A program made the position numbers and the translations under genes. From assembly GCF_002812705.1 (NCBI RefSeq), contig NZ_CP025030.1, positions 868,001 to 932,000 on the forward strand: 64,000 nucleotides of DNA. Direction: 5' to 3'. Origin of the DNA: Achromobacter spanius. Its GTDB lineage: Bacteria > Pseudomonadota > Gammaproteobacteria > Burkholderiales > Burkholderiaceae_B. Under the pieces are notes generated by a model. The model did no database searches and had not been told where the DNA came from. It saw only the letters and a program-made list of their open reading frames with translations. Shown here piece after piece: positions 51,641 through 61,010 of this stretch (the first letter of the stretch is position 1; every line of letters begins with the position of its first letter).

Positions 51641-52672
51641 GTGACTATTTCCCCCACCGAAGCCCTGACGCGCTGCATTGAACACCGCGAAATTTTCCAC
51701 GACGAAATGCTGCATCTGATGCGCATGCTGATGCGCGGCGAGATGTCGCCGCAGATCGCCAGCGCGCTCTTGATGGGCCTGCGCGTCAAGAAGGAAACCA
51801 TCGGCGAGATCACCGCCGCCGCCCAGGTCATGCGCGAGTTCGCCACGCCGGTCGTCACGCCCAACCCGCAAGACCTGCTGGACATGTGCGGCACGGGCGG
51901 CGACGGCAGCCACACCTTCAACATCTCGACCACCGCCATGTTCGTGGCGGCGGCGGCCGGCGTGCCGATCGCCAAGCACGGCAACCGCAGCGCCTCGTCG
52001 TCCAGCGGTAGCGCCGACGTGCTGGAAGCGCTGGGCGCCAACCTGGTGCTGACGCCTGACGAAGTGGCCGAGTGCATCCAGGCCACCGGCATCGGCTTCA
52101 TGTTCGCGCCCGCGCATCACGGCGCCATGAAGAACGTGGCCGCCGTGCGCAAGGAATTGGCCGTGCGCACCATCTTCAATATTCTTGGCCCCCTGACCAA
52201 TCCGGCCGGCGCCGCCAACCAGTTGATGGGCGTGTTCCACCCCGACCTGGTCGGCATCCAGGTGCGCGTGCTGGAACGGCTGGGCTCGCGCCACGTGCTG
52301 GTGGTGCATGGCAAGGACGGCATGGACGAAGCGTCGCTGGGTGGCGCCACGCTGGTGGGCGAGCTGAAAGATGGTCAAATACGGGAATATGAAATCCACC
52401 CCGAAGACTACGGGCTATCCATGATGTCCAACCGGTCCATCAAGGTGTCCAATCGCGAGCAGTCACGCGAACTTGTCATCGAGGCGCTGGAAAATGTCGA
52501 GGGCACGGCCCGCGACATCGTCGCCCTGAATGCAGGACTTGCCATCTACGCCGGCAATAAAGCCGATTCCATTCCCGAAGCCTTAGCGCTAGCATTTGAA
52601 CTGATCGCCACCGGCGCGGCGCGAGCCAAGCTGGAAGAATTCTGCGCATATACCCGGAAATTCCAGAAATGA
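51641..52672 (+). CDS. trpD: Anthranilate phosphoribosyltransferase
   Basis: The 343-residue enzyme transfers phosphoribosyl from PRPP to anthranilate. The PRPP site glycine motif [15 protein letters not shown] lies at about 85-99. [21 protein letters not shown] and the [12 protein letters not shown] motif are standard. The start is GTG at 51641, preceded by AAGGA; the longer frame overlaps trpG and is not real. It overlaps trpC by ATGA. Confidence 0.97.
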   Translation: MTISPTEALTRCIEHREIFHDEMLHLMRMLMRGEMSPQIASALLMGLRVKKETIGEITAAAQVMREFATPVVTPNPQDLLDMCGTGGDGSHTFNISTTAMFVAAAAGVPIAKHGNRSASSSSGSADVLEALGANLVLTPDEVAECIQATGIGFMFAPAHHGAMKNVAAVRKELAVRTIFNILGPLTNPAGAANQLMGVFHPDLVGIQVRVLERLGSRHVLVVHGKDGMDEASLGGATLVGELKDGQIREYEIHPEDYGLSMMSNRSIKVSNREQSRELVIEALENVEGTARDIVALNAGLAIYAGNKADSIPEALALAFELIATGAARAKLEEFCAYTRKFQK

Positions 52673-53457
52673 ACGATATTCTCGCGAAGATCCTCGCCGT
52701 CAAGGTCGAGGAAGTCGCCGCCGCTCGCCAGATGCGCAGCGAAGCCGAAGTCCTGCGCGAAGCGCAGGCTCGCCAGGACGTGCGCGGCTTCGCGCAAGCC
52801 ATCGAAGACAAGATCTCGCAGGGCAAGGCCGGCGTCATCGCTGAAATCAAGAAAGCATCGCCCTCCAAGGGCGTGCTGCGCGAGACCTTCGCCCCCGCGG
52901 AAATTGCGTCGTCCTATGCCGTGCATGGCGCGGCCTGCCTGTCGGTGCTGACCGACGTGCAGTTCTTCCAGGGTTCGCACGACCACCTGCGCCAGGCCCG
53001 CGCGGCCTGCTCGCTGCCCGTGCTGCGCAAGGACTTCGTGATCGACTCCTACCAGATCATCGCCGCACGCGCGATGGGCGCCGACTGCGTGCTGCTGATC
53101 GTGGCCGCCCTGACGCCGTCGCAACTGCGCGACTACGAAACGCTGGCGATGGAATTGGGCATGGACGTGCTGGTGGAAGTGCACGACGCCCGTGAACTGG
53201 ACGTGGCGCTGACGATGAAGACGCCGCTTTTGGGCATCAACAACCGCAACCTGCGCACCTTCGAAACCAGCCTGAAGAACACACTGGACCTGCTGCCCAA
53301 CATTCCGGCGGGCAAGCGCGTCGTCACGGAAAGCGGCATCCTCAAGCCGGAAGACGTCAAGCTCATGCGCGACCATCAGGTCAATGCCTTCCTGGTTGGC
53401 GAAGCCTTCATGCGCGCCAAGGACCCGGGCACGGAACTCGCCCGCCTGATGCACTGA
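52669..53457 (+). CDS. trpC: Indole-3-glycerol phosphate synthase
   Basis: The 262-residue TIM-barrel enzyme closes the indole ring. The catalytic Lys is in [10 protein letters not shown] near 60-67, and the second catalytic residues lie in [12 protein letters not shown] and [11 protein letters not shown]. The C-terminal ESGI and [10 protein letters not shown] segments complete the phosphate site. It is a single-function protein without the TrpF domain. trpF, trpB and trpA are not in the window, so the pathway is split, as is usual in betaproteobacteria. Confidence 0.97.
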   Translation: MNDILAKILAVKVEEVAAARQMRSEAEVLREAQARQDVRGFAQAIEDKISQGKAGVIAEIKKASPSKGVLRETFAPAEIASSYAVHGAACLSVLTDVQFFQGSHDHLRQARAACSLPVLRKDFVIDSYQIIAARAMGADCVLLIVAALTPSQLRDYETLAMELGMDVLVEVHDARELDVALTMKTPLLGINNRNLRTFETSLKNTLDLLPNIPAGKRVVTESGILKPEDVKLMRDHQVNAFLVGEAFMRAKDPGTELARLMH

Positions 53458-53514
53458 AGCATCACAACGGGTGGTGGCCGGGGCCGAGAGGTCAGCGGCC
53501 GAGAAATCAGAGGC

Positions 53515-55476
53515 TTAGCGCGATCGCGCCAAACCCAGCGCGCCCGCGCGCCGGTACACGGTGCTGCGGTGCACACCCAAGGCTCGCGCCGCGCGGCTGA
53601 CATTGCCGCCGTGCGCGGCCAGCGCGTCGCGGATCGCCGTGTCCGTGATCGATTGCAGATCGTCCATGCCGCTGTCAGCAGCAGCCGCCGCGTCGGTGGC
53701 GTGGCGCGCGTCCATGGTTGGCAGCACATCGGTGGACAACGAACCGGCGGGCAGCACATCACGCGGCAACCCCTTGGCCGGCAACAACTCGGCCGGCAAC
53801 ATGTCGGCATCCACCACGCCCGACGGGCCCGCCAATACATGCATGTTGCGCAGCACCGCCGCCAACTGGCGGTAGTTGCCCGGCCAGGAATACGCTGCCA
53901 ACAGCGCTTCGATGTGCGGCGGCAGCATCGGCCCGGGGCCTTGCGCCGCCCACAACCCCCGCAGCAATTCCAGGCGGTCGGCGCGGGCGCGCAGCGGTTC
54001 CAGCGTGACCGTGTATTCGGCGATGCGAAAGTACAGGTCAGGGCGCACCGGCGCATCCGTCCCGTCATGCGCCAGCGGGCGATGGGTGGCGCACACCAGC
54101 GCAAAATCCACCGGCACCGGCCGCGCCGCGCCCAGCGGCGACACTTCGCGCGTCTGCAACACCCGCAGCAAACGCGATTGCAGCAACAGCGGCATATCGC
54201 CGATTTCATCCAGGAACAGCACCCCGCCATGCGCCTGGCGCAGCAAGCCCTTGCTGCCCTGGCGGCGCGCACCGGTAAAGGCGCCGTCCTCGTAGCCAAA
54301 CAGTTCGGATTCGATCAGGCTTTCGGGCAACGCCGCGCAATTGACGGCCACGAACGGCCCCGCCGCGCGCTTGCCGCGCGCATGCAATTCGCGGGCAAAC
54401 ACTTCCTTGCCCACGCCGGTTTCGCCTTGCAGCAAAATCGATACGCCCGCGTCCGACAGATGCACGGCACGCGCCAACGCGCCCAGTGTGGCCGCGTCGA
54501 AGCTGGGCGCCACGGGGCGCTTGGCCTCGGTGGGCGGCTCGCCGAGCGGTAACGCGGGCGCCGCAGGGCGCGGCGGACGCGAACGCGGCAGGCGCAAGCG
54601 GGCGTGGTAGCTCGTGCCCGCGCGCGCCTGCACGCGGCCGGCCGCGTCGGGGCAACGTTCCAGTTCGCCGTCGAACACATCGGCGTAGCGGTACACGCCC
54701 AAGGCGGTCGCGGCCAGGCCCAAGGCCTGCAAGGCGCGGCGGTTCGCGCCGATCAACACGTCCCCCTGAAACGCCAGCAAGCCTTCACCCGGCGCGCCCA
54801 GGCCGGACGCATCGGCATGCAGGCGCAGCACGGCGTAATGCTCGTAGGCTTCTTCGAACAGCCGGTGTTCGATCACATCCACGGCCGCGCGCACCAGGGC
54901 CAGCACATCTGGCCGGACCTCGCGCGCCTGGCTGGACAGGTCCAGCACTCCCAGCATGCGCCCTTCACTGTCAGTGATGGGCACGGCCGCGCAGGTCAGG
55001 ATGCGATTGGGTTCGAAGTAGTGTTCCGCGCCATGCACGGCGATGGGCCGGCCTTCGACCAGCGCGGTGCCGATGGCGTTGGTGCCGGCCGCGGCCTCGT
55101 CCCAGGGCGCGCCGGGCATCAGCGCCACGCGGGACGCGCGGCTGGCGAATCCCGTATCGCCATCGCTGTCCAGCACCAGCCCTTGCGCGTCCGACAAGAT
55201 CACCAGGTTGCCATTGCCGCCGGCCTGGCGGCGCAGGTAGGACATGGCGGGTTCGGACAGGCGGCGCAGGGCTTCGTTGCGCTGCTGGGCTTCGCGCAGT
55301 TCGCCTTGCGTCATGAGTTCAGCCCGGCGCACGCCACGCATGTCAAAGCCCAGGTCGGCACAACGCCTCCAGGATCGCAGGATGGGTTCAGCGACGATGC
55401 CGCCGGGCACCGCCCCCTGCTGGTTGAACAGCAGGCGCGCTTGCGTCAGCGCGTGCTGACGGGATTGACTGGCCAT
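53515..55476 (-). CDS. Sigma-54-dependent transcriptional activator, AcoR-like
   Basis: The 653-residue activator begins [21 protein letters not shown], with [15 protein letters not shown] typical of AcoR. A GAF sensor domain spans about 80-215. The AAA+ domain has Walker A GETGVGKE at 351-358, GAFTGA at 398-403 for sigma-54 contact, and Walker [10 protein letters not shown] Pro/Ala-rich linker lies at 295-330, and another low-complexity linker (about 575-605) precedes the Fis-type helix-turn-helix ([30 protein letters not shown]). It is divergent from the aldehyde dehydrogenase gene it most likely controls, whose promoter is of the sigma-54 type. Confidence 0.92.
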   Translation of the reverse strand: MASQSRQHALTQARLLFNQQGAVPGGIVAEPILRSWRRCADLGFDMRGVRRAELMTQGELREAQQRNEALRRLSEPAMSYLRRQAGGNGNLVILSDAQGLVLDSDGDTGFASRASRVALMPGAPWDEAAAGTNAIGTALVEGRPIAVHGAEHYFEPNRILTCAAVPITDSEGRMLGVLDLSSQAREVRPDVLALVRAAVDVIEHRLFEEAYEHYAVLRLHADASGLGAPGEGLLAFQGDVLIGANRRALQALGLAATALGVYRYADVFDGELERCPDAAGRVQARAGTSYHARLRLPRSRPPRPAAPALPLGEPPTEAKRPVAPSFDAATLGALARAVHLSDAGVSILLQGETGVGKEVFARELHARGKRAAGPFVAVNCAALPESLIESELFGYEDGAFTGARRQGSKGLLRQAHGGVLFLDEIGDMPLLLQSRLLRVLQTREVSPLGAARPVPVDFALVCATHRPLAHDGTDAPVRPDLYFRIAEYTVTLEPLRARADRLELLRGLWAAQGPGPMLPPHIEALLAAYSWPGNYRQLAAVLRNMHVLAGPSGVVDADMLPAELLPAKGLPRDVLPAGSLSTDVLPTMDARHATDAAAAADSGMDDLQSITDTAIRDALAAHGGNVSRAARALGVHRSTVYRRAGALGLARSR

Positions 55477-55495
55477 GCATGTCTCCTTGGACGGG

Positions 55496-55523
55496 TGTTC
55501 TGCGACACCTGTTCCGCGACAAC
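55496..55523. promoter_or_regulatory. Tandem 14-bp sites, candidate activator binding sites
   Basis: Two head-to-tail copies of TGTTCYGCGACAMC (55496-55509 and 55510-55523) are followed by the inverted half-site GTCGCA (55524-55529). They lie about 115-140 bases upstream of the -24/-12 promoter and beside the regulator's own start, the usual place for sigma-54 enhancer sites. Confidence 0.65.
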
Positions 55524-55636
55524 GTCGCAAAAAACGTCATCTTGAAAGGGCAAAAATCGTGCACGCCCGTCGGGGCGCGTCGAAATCAACTTTCGCACGC
55601 TGGGGCCCGGACTGTCCAGCGGGGAAGCCCCAACGT

Positions 55637-55653
55637 TGGCACGCTCCTTGCTT
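55637..55653 (+). promoter_or_regulatory. Sigma-54 (-24/-12) promoter of the aldehyde dehydrogenase gene
   Basis: TGGCACG-CTCC-TTGCTT matches the sigma-54 consensus, with GG at 55638-55639 and GC at 55650-55651. It ends about 50 bases before the ATG of the dehydrogenase gene. Confidence 0.9.
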
Positions 55654-55705
55654 GATAGGAAGCAGGCAGCTCACTGCCACTATCCCAACAATATCGGAGA
55701 CAAGC

Positions 55706-57235
55706 ATGGACATCGCGACCCGCATCACCCCGGACACGTACGGCACGCGCCTGGACCTCAAGACGCAGTACGACAATTTCATCGACGGCAAATGGCAGAA
55801 ACCGGCCGATGGCGAATACTTCGACAACGTGACCCCGGTGACCGGCCAGGTGTTGACGCGCAACGCGCGCTCGAAGGACCGCGACATCGAGCTGGCGCTG
55901 GACGCCGCACACCGTGCCGCGCCGAAATGGGGTTCGACCCCGGCCGCCGAACGCGCGCGCATGCTGATGCAGATCGCCGACGTCATGGAAGCCAACCTGG
56001 AACGCCTGGCCACCGCCGAAACCTGGGACAACGGCAAGCCGATCCGCGAAGCCCGCGCCGCCGACATCCCGCTGGCCATCGACCACTTCCGCTACTTCGC
56101 CTCGTGCATCCGCAGCCAGGAAGGCGGGCTGTCGGAAATCGATAGCGACACGGTGGCCTACCACTTCAACGAGCCGCTGGGCGTGGTGGGACAGATCATT
56201 CCGTGGAACTTCCCCATCTTGATGGCCGCATGGAAGTTGGCGCCAGCTCTGGCCGCCGGCAACTGCGTGGTGCTCAAACCCGCCGAGCAAACGCCGCTGG
56301 GCATCCTGCTGCTGATGGAACTGATTGGCGACATCCTGCCCCCGGGCGTGCTGAACGTGGTGACGGGCTTTGGCCTTGAAGCCGGCAAGCCGCTGGCCTC
56401 CAGCAAGCGCATCGCCAAGATCGCCTTCACCGGGGAAACCACCACCGGCCGGCTGATCATGCAGTACGCCTCGCAGAACATCATTCCCGTCACGCTGGAA
56501 CTGGGCGGCAAGTCGCCCAACATTTTCTTTGCCGACGTGGCGGCGCAAGACGACGACTTCCTGGACAAGGCCGTGGAAGGCTTCGTAATGTTTGCCCTGA
56601 ACCAGGGCGAAGTGTGCACCTGCCCCAGCCGCGCGCTGATCCAGGAATCGCTCTACGACAAGTTCATGGAACGCGCCTTGAAGCGCGTGACCGAGATCAA
56701 GCAGGGCAACCCCCTGGATGGCGACACGATGCTGGGCGCACAGGCGTCCACCGAACAGTTGGAGAAGATTCTGTCGTACCTGGACATCGGCAAGCAGGAA
56801 GGCGCCGACGTGCTGGCGGGCGGATCTCGGGCGCAGATGCAGGGCGCGCTGGAAGGCGGCTACTACGTGCAGCCCACGGTCTTCAAGGGCCACAACAAGA
56901 TGCGCGTCTTCCAGGAAGAAATCTTCGGCCCGGTCGTCGCGGTGACGACGTTCAAGGACGCCGACGACGCGCTGGCGCTGGCCAACGACACACTCTATGG
57001 CCTGGGCGCGGGCGTGTGGTCGCGCGACGCCAACACCTGCTACCGGATGGGGCGCGCCATCAAGGCCGGCCGCGTGTGGACCAACTGCTATCACGCCTAC
57101 CCCGCGCATGCGGCGTTTGGCGGATACAAGCAGTCGGGCATCGGGCGGGAAAATCACAAGATGATGCTCAACCACTACCAGCAGACGAAGAACCTGCTGG
57201 TGAGCTATTCGCCGAAGAAGCTGGGTTTCTTCTAA
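55706..57235 (+). CDS. NAD-dependent aldehyde dehydrogenase (ExaC/AcoD type)
   Basis: The 509-residue dehydrogenase oxidises an aldehyde, probably acetaldehyde, to the acid. Catalytic Cys304 is in [11 protein letters not shown], general base Glu265 in LELGGKSPN, and Asn168 in IPWNFP. The FTGETTTG segment binds the cofactor. The start ATG at 55706 has GGAGA upstream and gives the family's usual length. Expression should depend on sigma-54 and the divergent AcoR-like activator. The next gene encodes DUF779, a common partner of this dehydrogenase type. Confidence 0.93.
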   Translation: MDIATRITPDTYGTRLDLKTQYDNFIDGKWQKPADGEYFDNVTPVTGQVLTRNARSKDRDIELALDAAHRAAPKWGSTPAAERARMLMQIADVMEANLERLATAETWDNGKPIREARAADIPLAIDHFRYFASCIRSQEGGLSEIDSDTVAYHFNEPLGVVGQIIPWNFPILMAAWKLAPALAAGNCVVLKPAEQTPLGILLLMELIGDILPPGVLNVVTGFGLEAGKPLASSKRIAKIAFTGETTTGRLIMQYASQNIIPVTLELGGKSPNIFFADVAAQDDDFLDKAVEGFVMFALNQGEVCTCPSRALIQESLYDKFMERALKRVTEIKQGNPLDGDTMLGAQASTEQLEKILSYLDIGKQEGADVLAGGSRAQMQGALEGGYYVQPTVFKGHNKMRVFQEEIFGPVVAVTTFKDADDALALANDTLYGLGAGVWSRDANTCYRMGRAIKAGRVWTNCYHAYPAHAAFGGYKQSGIGRENHKMMLNHYQQTKNLLVSYSPKKLGFF

Positions 57236-57250
57236 GCATCACGCCGCGAC

Positions 57251-57286
57251 ACGCGCACCGGGCCATCGGGTCCGGTGCGCGTATTT
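57251..57286 (+). terminator. Hairpin between the aldehyde dehydrogenase and DUF779 genes
   Basis: ACGCGCACCGG (57251-57261) and CCGGTGCGCGT (57272-57282) form a perfect 11-bp stem, followed by ATTTG only. With such a short T tract it is more likely a partial terminator or processing site that lowers expression of the DUF779 gene. Confidence 0.55.
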
Positions 57287-57327
57287 GCCGCCAGTCATGC
57301 CACTAGGCAAGCGACAAGGAAAACACC

Positions 57328-57705
57328 ATGGATGAACCCACCCCGCGCGTGGTTGCCACCGATGCGGCGCGCGAGTTGATCGACACGCTACGCGCCAAAC
57401 ACGGCCCGCTGATGTTCCACCAATCGGGCGGGTGCTGCGATGGCAGCTCCCCCATGTGCTATGCGCAAGGCGAATTCATGGTGGGCGGGTCGGACGTGTT
57501 GCTGGGCCAGCTTGATGGCTGCCCGTTCTATATGGGCGAGGACCAGTTCGCGTACTGGGAACACACCCAGCTCATCATCGATGCCGTGCCCGGACGCGGC
57601 GGCGCGTTTTCGCTGGACAGCGCGGAAGGCAAGCGCTTTTTACTGCGCTCGCGGCTGTATTCGGACGACGAATGGGCGCGCGTGGCGCCCGTGACGAAGG
57701 GATAG
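57328..57705 (+). CDS. DUF779-domain protein
   Basis: The 125-residue cytoplasmic protein belongs to DUF779. Conserved Cys36, Cys37 and Cys44 in HQSGGCCDGSSPMCY could bind a metal or act in redox chemistry. The middle part (FYMGEDQFAYWEHTQLIIDAVPGRGGAFSLD) is the most conserved stretch of the family. It is found next to acetaldehyde-type dehydrogenases in many bacteria, as here (92 bases after the dehydrogenase), but its function is not established to my knowledge. A tandem-repeat array begins 11 bases after its stop codon. Confidence 0.88.
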   Translation: MDEPTPRVVATDAARELIDTLRAKHGPLMFHQSGGCCDGSSPMCYAQGEFMVGGSDVLLGQLDGCPFYMGEDQFAYWEHTQLIIDAVPGRGGAFSLDSAEGKRFLLRSRLYSDDEWARVAPVTKG

Positions 57706-57715
57706 CGCGCGGGTA

Positions 57716-57794
57716 AAGGCTGCGAGACGGGGCTGCGAGTCGGGGCTGTAAATCGGGACTGTAAATCGGAACTGTAAATCGGGGCTGACGAATC
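57716..57794. repeat. 13-bp tandem repeat array, six units
   Basis: Units of 13 bases (GGGGCTGTAAATC and variants GGGGCTGCGAGTC, GGGACTGTAAATC, GGAACTGTAAATC) run head to tail from 57716. The last unit is 14 bases and includes the stop codon of the isomerase gene on the minus strand. It fills the whole gap between two convergent genes. Confidence 0.88.
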
Positions 57795-58413
57795 AGGCCT
57801 GCCCGCGACGCGCCCAGTCCAGCGCGTCTTCCAGCCGGTCATTGCCCCAGAACATTTCATCGCCCACAAAAAAAGTGGGCGCGCCGAACAGGCCCAGATC
57901 GCGCGCCCGGTCAACCTGGCGGCGCAACGCTTCCTTGGCGGCTTCGGACTTGGCGCGTGCGATCAGCGCATCGGCGTCCAGCGACAGGCCGTTCAGCAAA
58001 GCGTGCACCACGTCTTCGGACTGGATGTCCTCGTCATGCTGGAAGTTGGCGCGAAACACCGTCACGCAGAAATCCCGGCACCAGGGCTCGTCCTGGCCCA
58101 GCAGCGCGATGCGGGCCGGCAGCACGCTCATGCGCGGAAACAGGCGCGGGCGCTTGTAGACCACGCCGTACTTGTCGGCCAGGCGCGCGATGTCGCGCAT
58201 CATGTACGCGCCCTTGCCCGGAAACAGCCGGAACGGCGAATCGTTCCAGCCCTGCGCCTGGAAAATCGGCCCCAGCAGGAAGGGACGCAGGTCCACCCGC
58301 ACGCCGGCGTCTTCCGCCAGGGAGTCTATGCGTTCGATCGCCAGATAACTGTACGGGCTGGCAAAATCGAACCACATCTGCATGCGGGGACCATCGGGCA
58401 AAGGCGCGGTCAT
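57793..58413 (-). CDS. 2-hydroxychromene-2-carboxylate isomerase family (DsbA-fold) protein
   Basis: The 206-residue protein has the kappa-class glutathione-transferase fold of NahD-like isomerases. The motif FDFASPYSYLA near 15-25 places the catalytic Ser19 where DsbA has its cysteines. The C-terminal LFGAPTFFVGDEMFWGNDRLEDAL carries the cis-proline (GAPT) and the family's conserved tail. It probably uses glutathione to isomerise an aromatic breakdown product or a similar compound. The start overlaps the DUF2917 gene's stop by ATGA. No other naphthalene genes are near, so the substrate is unknown. Confidence 0.87.
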   Translation of the reverse strand: MTAPLPDGPRMQMWFDFASPYSYLAIERIDSLAEDAGVRVDLRPFLLGPIFQAQGWNDSPFRLFPGKGAYMMRDIARLADKYGVVYKRPRLFPRMSVLPARIALLGQDEPWCRDFCVTVFRANFQHDEDIQSEDVVHALLNGLSLDADALIARAKSEAAKEALRRQVDRARDLGLFGAPTFFVGDEMFWGNDRLEDALDWARRGQA

Positions 58414-58664
58414 TCTGGGGACTCCGACAAGGAAAGTAGCGCGACCTGCGCATTCGGCAGGCCGCTGAGCACGACATCGCGATCGCTGTCGACGGTAAGG
58501 GAGTCGCCGGCTTGCAGCACGCTGTCATCCAAGCGGCGGTACTCGGAAATCCACACCGTGCCGGCACGGCACACGATGCGGACGCCCGAGGCGCGCTTGA
58601 GCAGCATAGTCGAGCCGCCATCCAAACGGAATGACATTCCCGTGGTGCAGCGTAACTGGATCAT
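58410..58664 (-). CDS. DUF2917-domain protein
   Basis: From the ATG at 58664 the protein is 84 residues (MIQLRCTTGMSFRLDGGSTMLLKRASGVRIVCR and onward). It matches DUF2917, small cupin-like proteins with GTVWISEYRR-type (W)ITxxG segments; LQAGDSLTVDSDRDVVLSGL fits a beta-roll end. Its function is unknown. It precedes the isomerase gene with a 4-base overlap and is divergent from a LysR gene, which is a common DUF2917 setting. Confidence 0.82.
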   Translation of the reverse strand: MIQLRCTTGMSFRLDGGSTMLLKRASGVRIVCRAGTVWISEYRRLDDSVLQAGDSLTVDSDRDVVLSGLPNAQVALLSLSESPE

Positions 58665-58805
58665 GGCAACCCCCTGGCCGCGTCGGCGGCGATCACGTCG
58701 GACATCAGGGATATTTCCCTCCGCCTGTCGCATGGTTCCCATTGGACGCTGGCGGCGTACTATTGCTCAAGCGACTTTTCCGTCCAACACGCATGAGTTT
58801 CACGA

Positions 58806-59723
58806 ATGCCATATCCGCTAGCCAAGCTTCCTCCGCTGGACCTGGTCCGAGGCTTTGTCGCCGTGGGCCGGCGCATGAGCATCACCTTGGCCGCGCAGGA
58901 TCTGCACGTGACGCAATCCGCCGTCAGCCGCCAGATTCGCGCGCTGGAAGAACACCTGGGCGTGCCCCTGCTGGTGCGCGGATTCCGCAGCGTGTCGTTC
59001 ACGTCCGAAGGCGCGCAACTGTTTCGCATGGCCGACGTGTGGCTCAGCCAATTGGGTGACCTGACCGAACAACTGCGCGCGCCCGAGCGGCGCACGCCGG
59101 TCACCGTCACCACCACCATCGGCGTGGCCTCGCTGTGGCTGCTGCCGCGCCTGGGGGATTTTCAGGCGGCGCATCCGCATATCGACGTGCGCGTGGCGGC
59201 CGACAACCGCCTGATCGACATCGACCGTGAAAGCGTGGACATCGCCATTCGCTACAGCGAGCGCGACAAGGTGCCGGACGCCGCCGCGTGGCTGTTCGGC
59301 GAAACGGTGGTGCCGGTGGCCCATCCCTTGCTCAATGTGCGCGAGCTGGATGCGCGCGCGCTGCAACGCCATGTCTTGCTGGAATTCGATGACCCGACCC
59401 GGCCGTGGCTGCAATGGTCGGAATGGCTGAGCGCGCGTGGCCTGGGCCGCACGCGCGCGCGCGGCATGCTGCGCTTTAACCAATACGACCAGATTGTGCT
59501 GGCGGCGCTGGCCGGCCATGGCATTGCGCTGGGCAGGCTGGCATTGATTGCGCCCATGCTGGCCGACGGCCGGCTACAGGCGGTGGGCGACCAGCCCGCC
59601 CGCGCCACCGAACTTGCCTATTGGCTGGTGCGCAATACACGCCGCAGCACGCCGGATGCGGATGTGGTGGCCCAATGGTTGATCGAGCAGGCCGCGAGTA
59701 CCGCGCAAGATCTGCGGGCTTGA
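58806..59723 (+). CDS. LysR-family transcriptional regulator (GcvA-like)
   Basis: The 305-residue regulator has an N-terminal winged helix-turn-helix (about 10-70: LDLVRGFVAVGRRMSITLAAQDLHVTQSAVSRQIRALEEHLGVPLLVRG) and a C-terminal periplasmic-binding-type effector domain (about 95-300). The ...NRLIDIDRESVDIAIRYSERD pattern is typical of the GcvA group. It is divergent from the DUF2917-isomerase pair with a 141-bp gap, so it probably controls that pair and itself. The effector is unknown. Confidence 0.93.
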   Translation: MPYPLAKLPPLDLVRGFVAVGRRMSITLAAQDLHVTQSAVSRQIRALEEHLGVPLLVRGFRSVSFTSEGAQLFRMADVWLSQLGDLTEQLRAPERRTPVTVTTTIGVASLWLLPRLGDFQAAHPHIDVRVAADNRLIDIDRESVDIAIRYSERDKVPDAAAWLFGETVVPVAHPLLNVRELDARALQRHVLLEFDDPTRPWLQWSEWLSARGLGRTRARGMLRFNQYDQIVLAALAGHGIALGRLALIAPMLADGRLQAVGDQPARATELAYWLVRNTRRSTPDADVVAQWLIEQAASTAQDLRA

Positions 59724-59739
59724 GGTAACGCGGGGCAAC

Positions 59740-59763
59740 GCGGGCCTGCGCGATGCGGCCCGC
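59740..59763. terminator. Hairpin between convergent LysR and selD genes
   Basis: GCGGGCC (59740-59746) and GGCCCGC (59757-59763) form a 7-bp stem with a 10-nt loop between the ends of the two convergent genes. There is no T tract. Confidence 0.4.
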
Positions 59764-59769
59764 GCTCGG

Positions 59770-59795
59770 TCAGCCGACCTGCTCAGCCGACCTGC
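59770..59795. repeat. Exact 13-bp tandem duplication at the selD stop codon
   Basis: TCAGCCGACCTGC occurs at 59770-59782 and again at 59783-59795. The second copy spans the last selD codons and its stop; the first is the duplicate just beyond it. Confidence 0.9.
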
Positions 59796-60844
59796 ACCCG
59801 CGCGTCGCCTTCGACCATCTCACCGACCACCGTGGCGTCGCCGAACCCCTGGCTGTGAAACAGCGCCAGCACCGCATCGGCCGCTTCCGGCGCGCACGAC
59901 ACGAGCAGCCCGCCGGAGGTTTGCGGATCGGTCAGCAAGGCGCGTTGCGTGTCGCTCACGTTGGCGCCCAGCCGCACGGATTCACCATAAGACGCCCAGT
60001 TGCGGCCGGATGCGCCGGTAATCACGCCGTCCGCCGCAAAGGCTTCCACTCCAGGCAACCACGGCAGCGCGTCCAGGCGCAGCCGCGCCGTCAGATTCGC
60101 GCCGCGCGCCATTTCCAGCGCGTGGCCCGCCAGGCCAAAGCCGGTGACATCCGTGACCGCATGCACGCCGTCCATTGCCGCCAAGGCGGCGCCGGGCCGG
60201 TTCAGCCGAGTGGTCGTATCGATCATGACGCGGTAGCCGGCGTCGTCCAGGCGGTTCTTTTTCAGCGCGGCCGACAAGATGCCCACGCCCAGCGCCTTAC
60301 CCAGAATCAGCACATCGCCCGCGCGCGCGTCGGCGTTACGCTTGACGCGGCTGGGGTGCACCAGCCCCATCACGGCCAAGCCGTAGATCGGCTCGACCGA
60401 ATCAATGCTGTGCCCGCCCGCCACCGGAATGCCCGCTTCCGCGCAGACCGATTCGCCACCGCGCAAGATCTCGGCAATGACGCTGTGCGGCAGCACGTTG
60501 ATCGGCATGCCCACGATGGCCAGCGCCATGATCGGCGTGCCGCCCATGGCATACACGTCCGACAGCGCGTTGGTGGCCGCGATGCGGCCGAAGTCATGCG
60601 GGTCGTCCACGATGGGCATGAAGAAATCAGTGGTGGCGATAAGCGCCTGCTCGTCATTGAGCCGGTAGACCGCCGCGTCGTCGGCGGTCTCGGTGCCGAC
60701 CATCAGGTTGGGATAGCTTGCGGCGGGACCGAAACGCTTGAGCAATTCGGACAGCACGCCCGGCGCGATCTTGCAGCCACAGCCGCCGCCGTGCGACAGC
60801 GAAGTCAAACGCGGCACTGCCGCGGACGCTACTTCCTGGGTCAT
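59783..60844 (-). CDS. selD: Selenide, water dikinase
   Basis: The 353-residue enzyme makes selenophosphate from selenide and ATP. The N-terminal active site reads SHGGGCGCKIAPG, with Cys22 and Lys25 matching Cys17 and Lys20 of E. coli SelD; the catalytic position is Cys, not selenocysteine. The NALSDVYAMGGTPIMAL motif and GGHSIDSVEPIYG complete the AIRS/PurM-type fold. It supplies selenium to the SelA/SelB/tRNA-Sec system encoded at the right end of the window, 1.3 kb away. Confidence 0.96.
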   Translation of the reverse strand: MTQEVASAAVPRLTSLSHGGGCGCKIAPGVLSELLKRFGPAASYPNLMVGTETADDAAVYRLNDEQALIATTDFFMPIVDDPHDFGRIAATNALSDVYAMGGTPIMALAIVGMPINVLPHSVIAEILRGGESVCAEAGIPVAGGHSIDSVEPIYGLAVMGLVHPSRVKRNADARAGDVLILGKALGVGILSAALKKNRLDDAGYRVMIDTTTRLNRPGAALAAMDGVHAVTDVTGFGLAGHALEMARGANLTARLRLDALPWLPGVEAFAADGVITGASGRNWASYGESVRLGANVSDTQRALLTDPQTSGGLLVSCAPEAADAVLALFHSQGFGDATVVGEMVEGDARVQVG

Positions 60845-61010
60845 TTCAGTCTCCGGGGATCAATCAAAAAAGGATAGCACCGCGCCCGCCGTTGGCCCTA
60901 TGATGTTTCGGCGGCAGGCATTGCCGCAGTATGCTCGACTTCAGCAGCAACGGACGGCCGCCCGGCCCCGGGCGCACCGACAGCCAATCTTCACCGTGCG
61001 TGAGGGCTCT

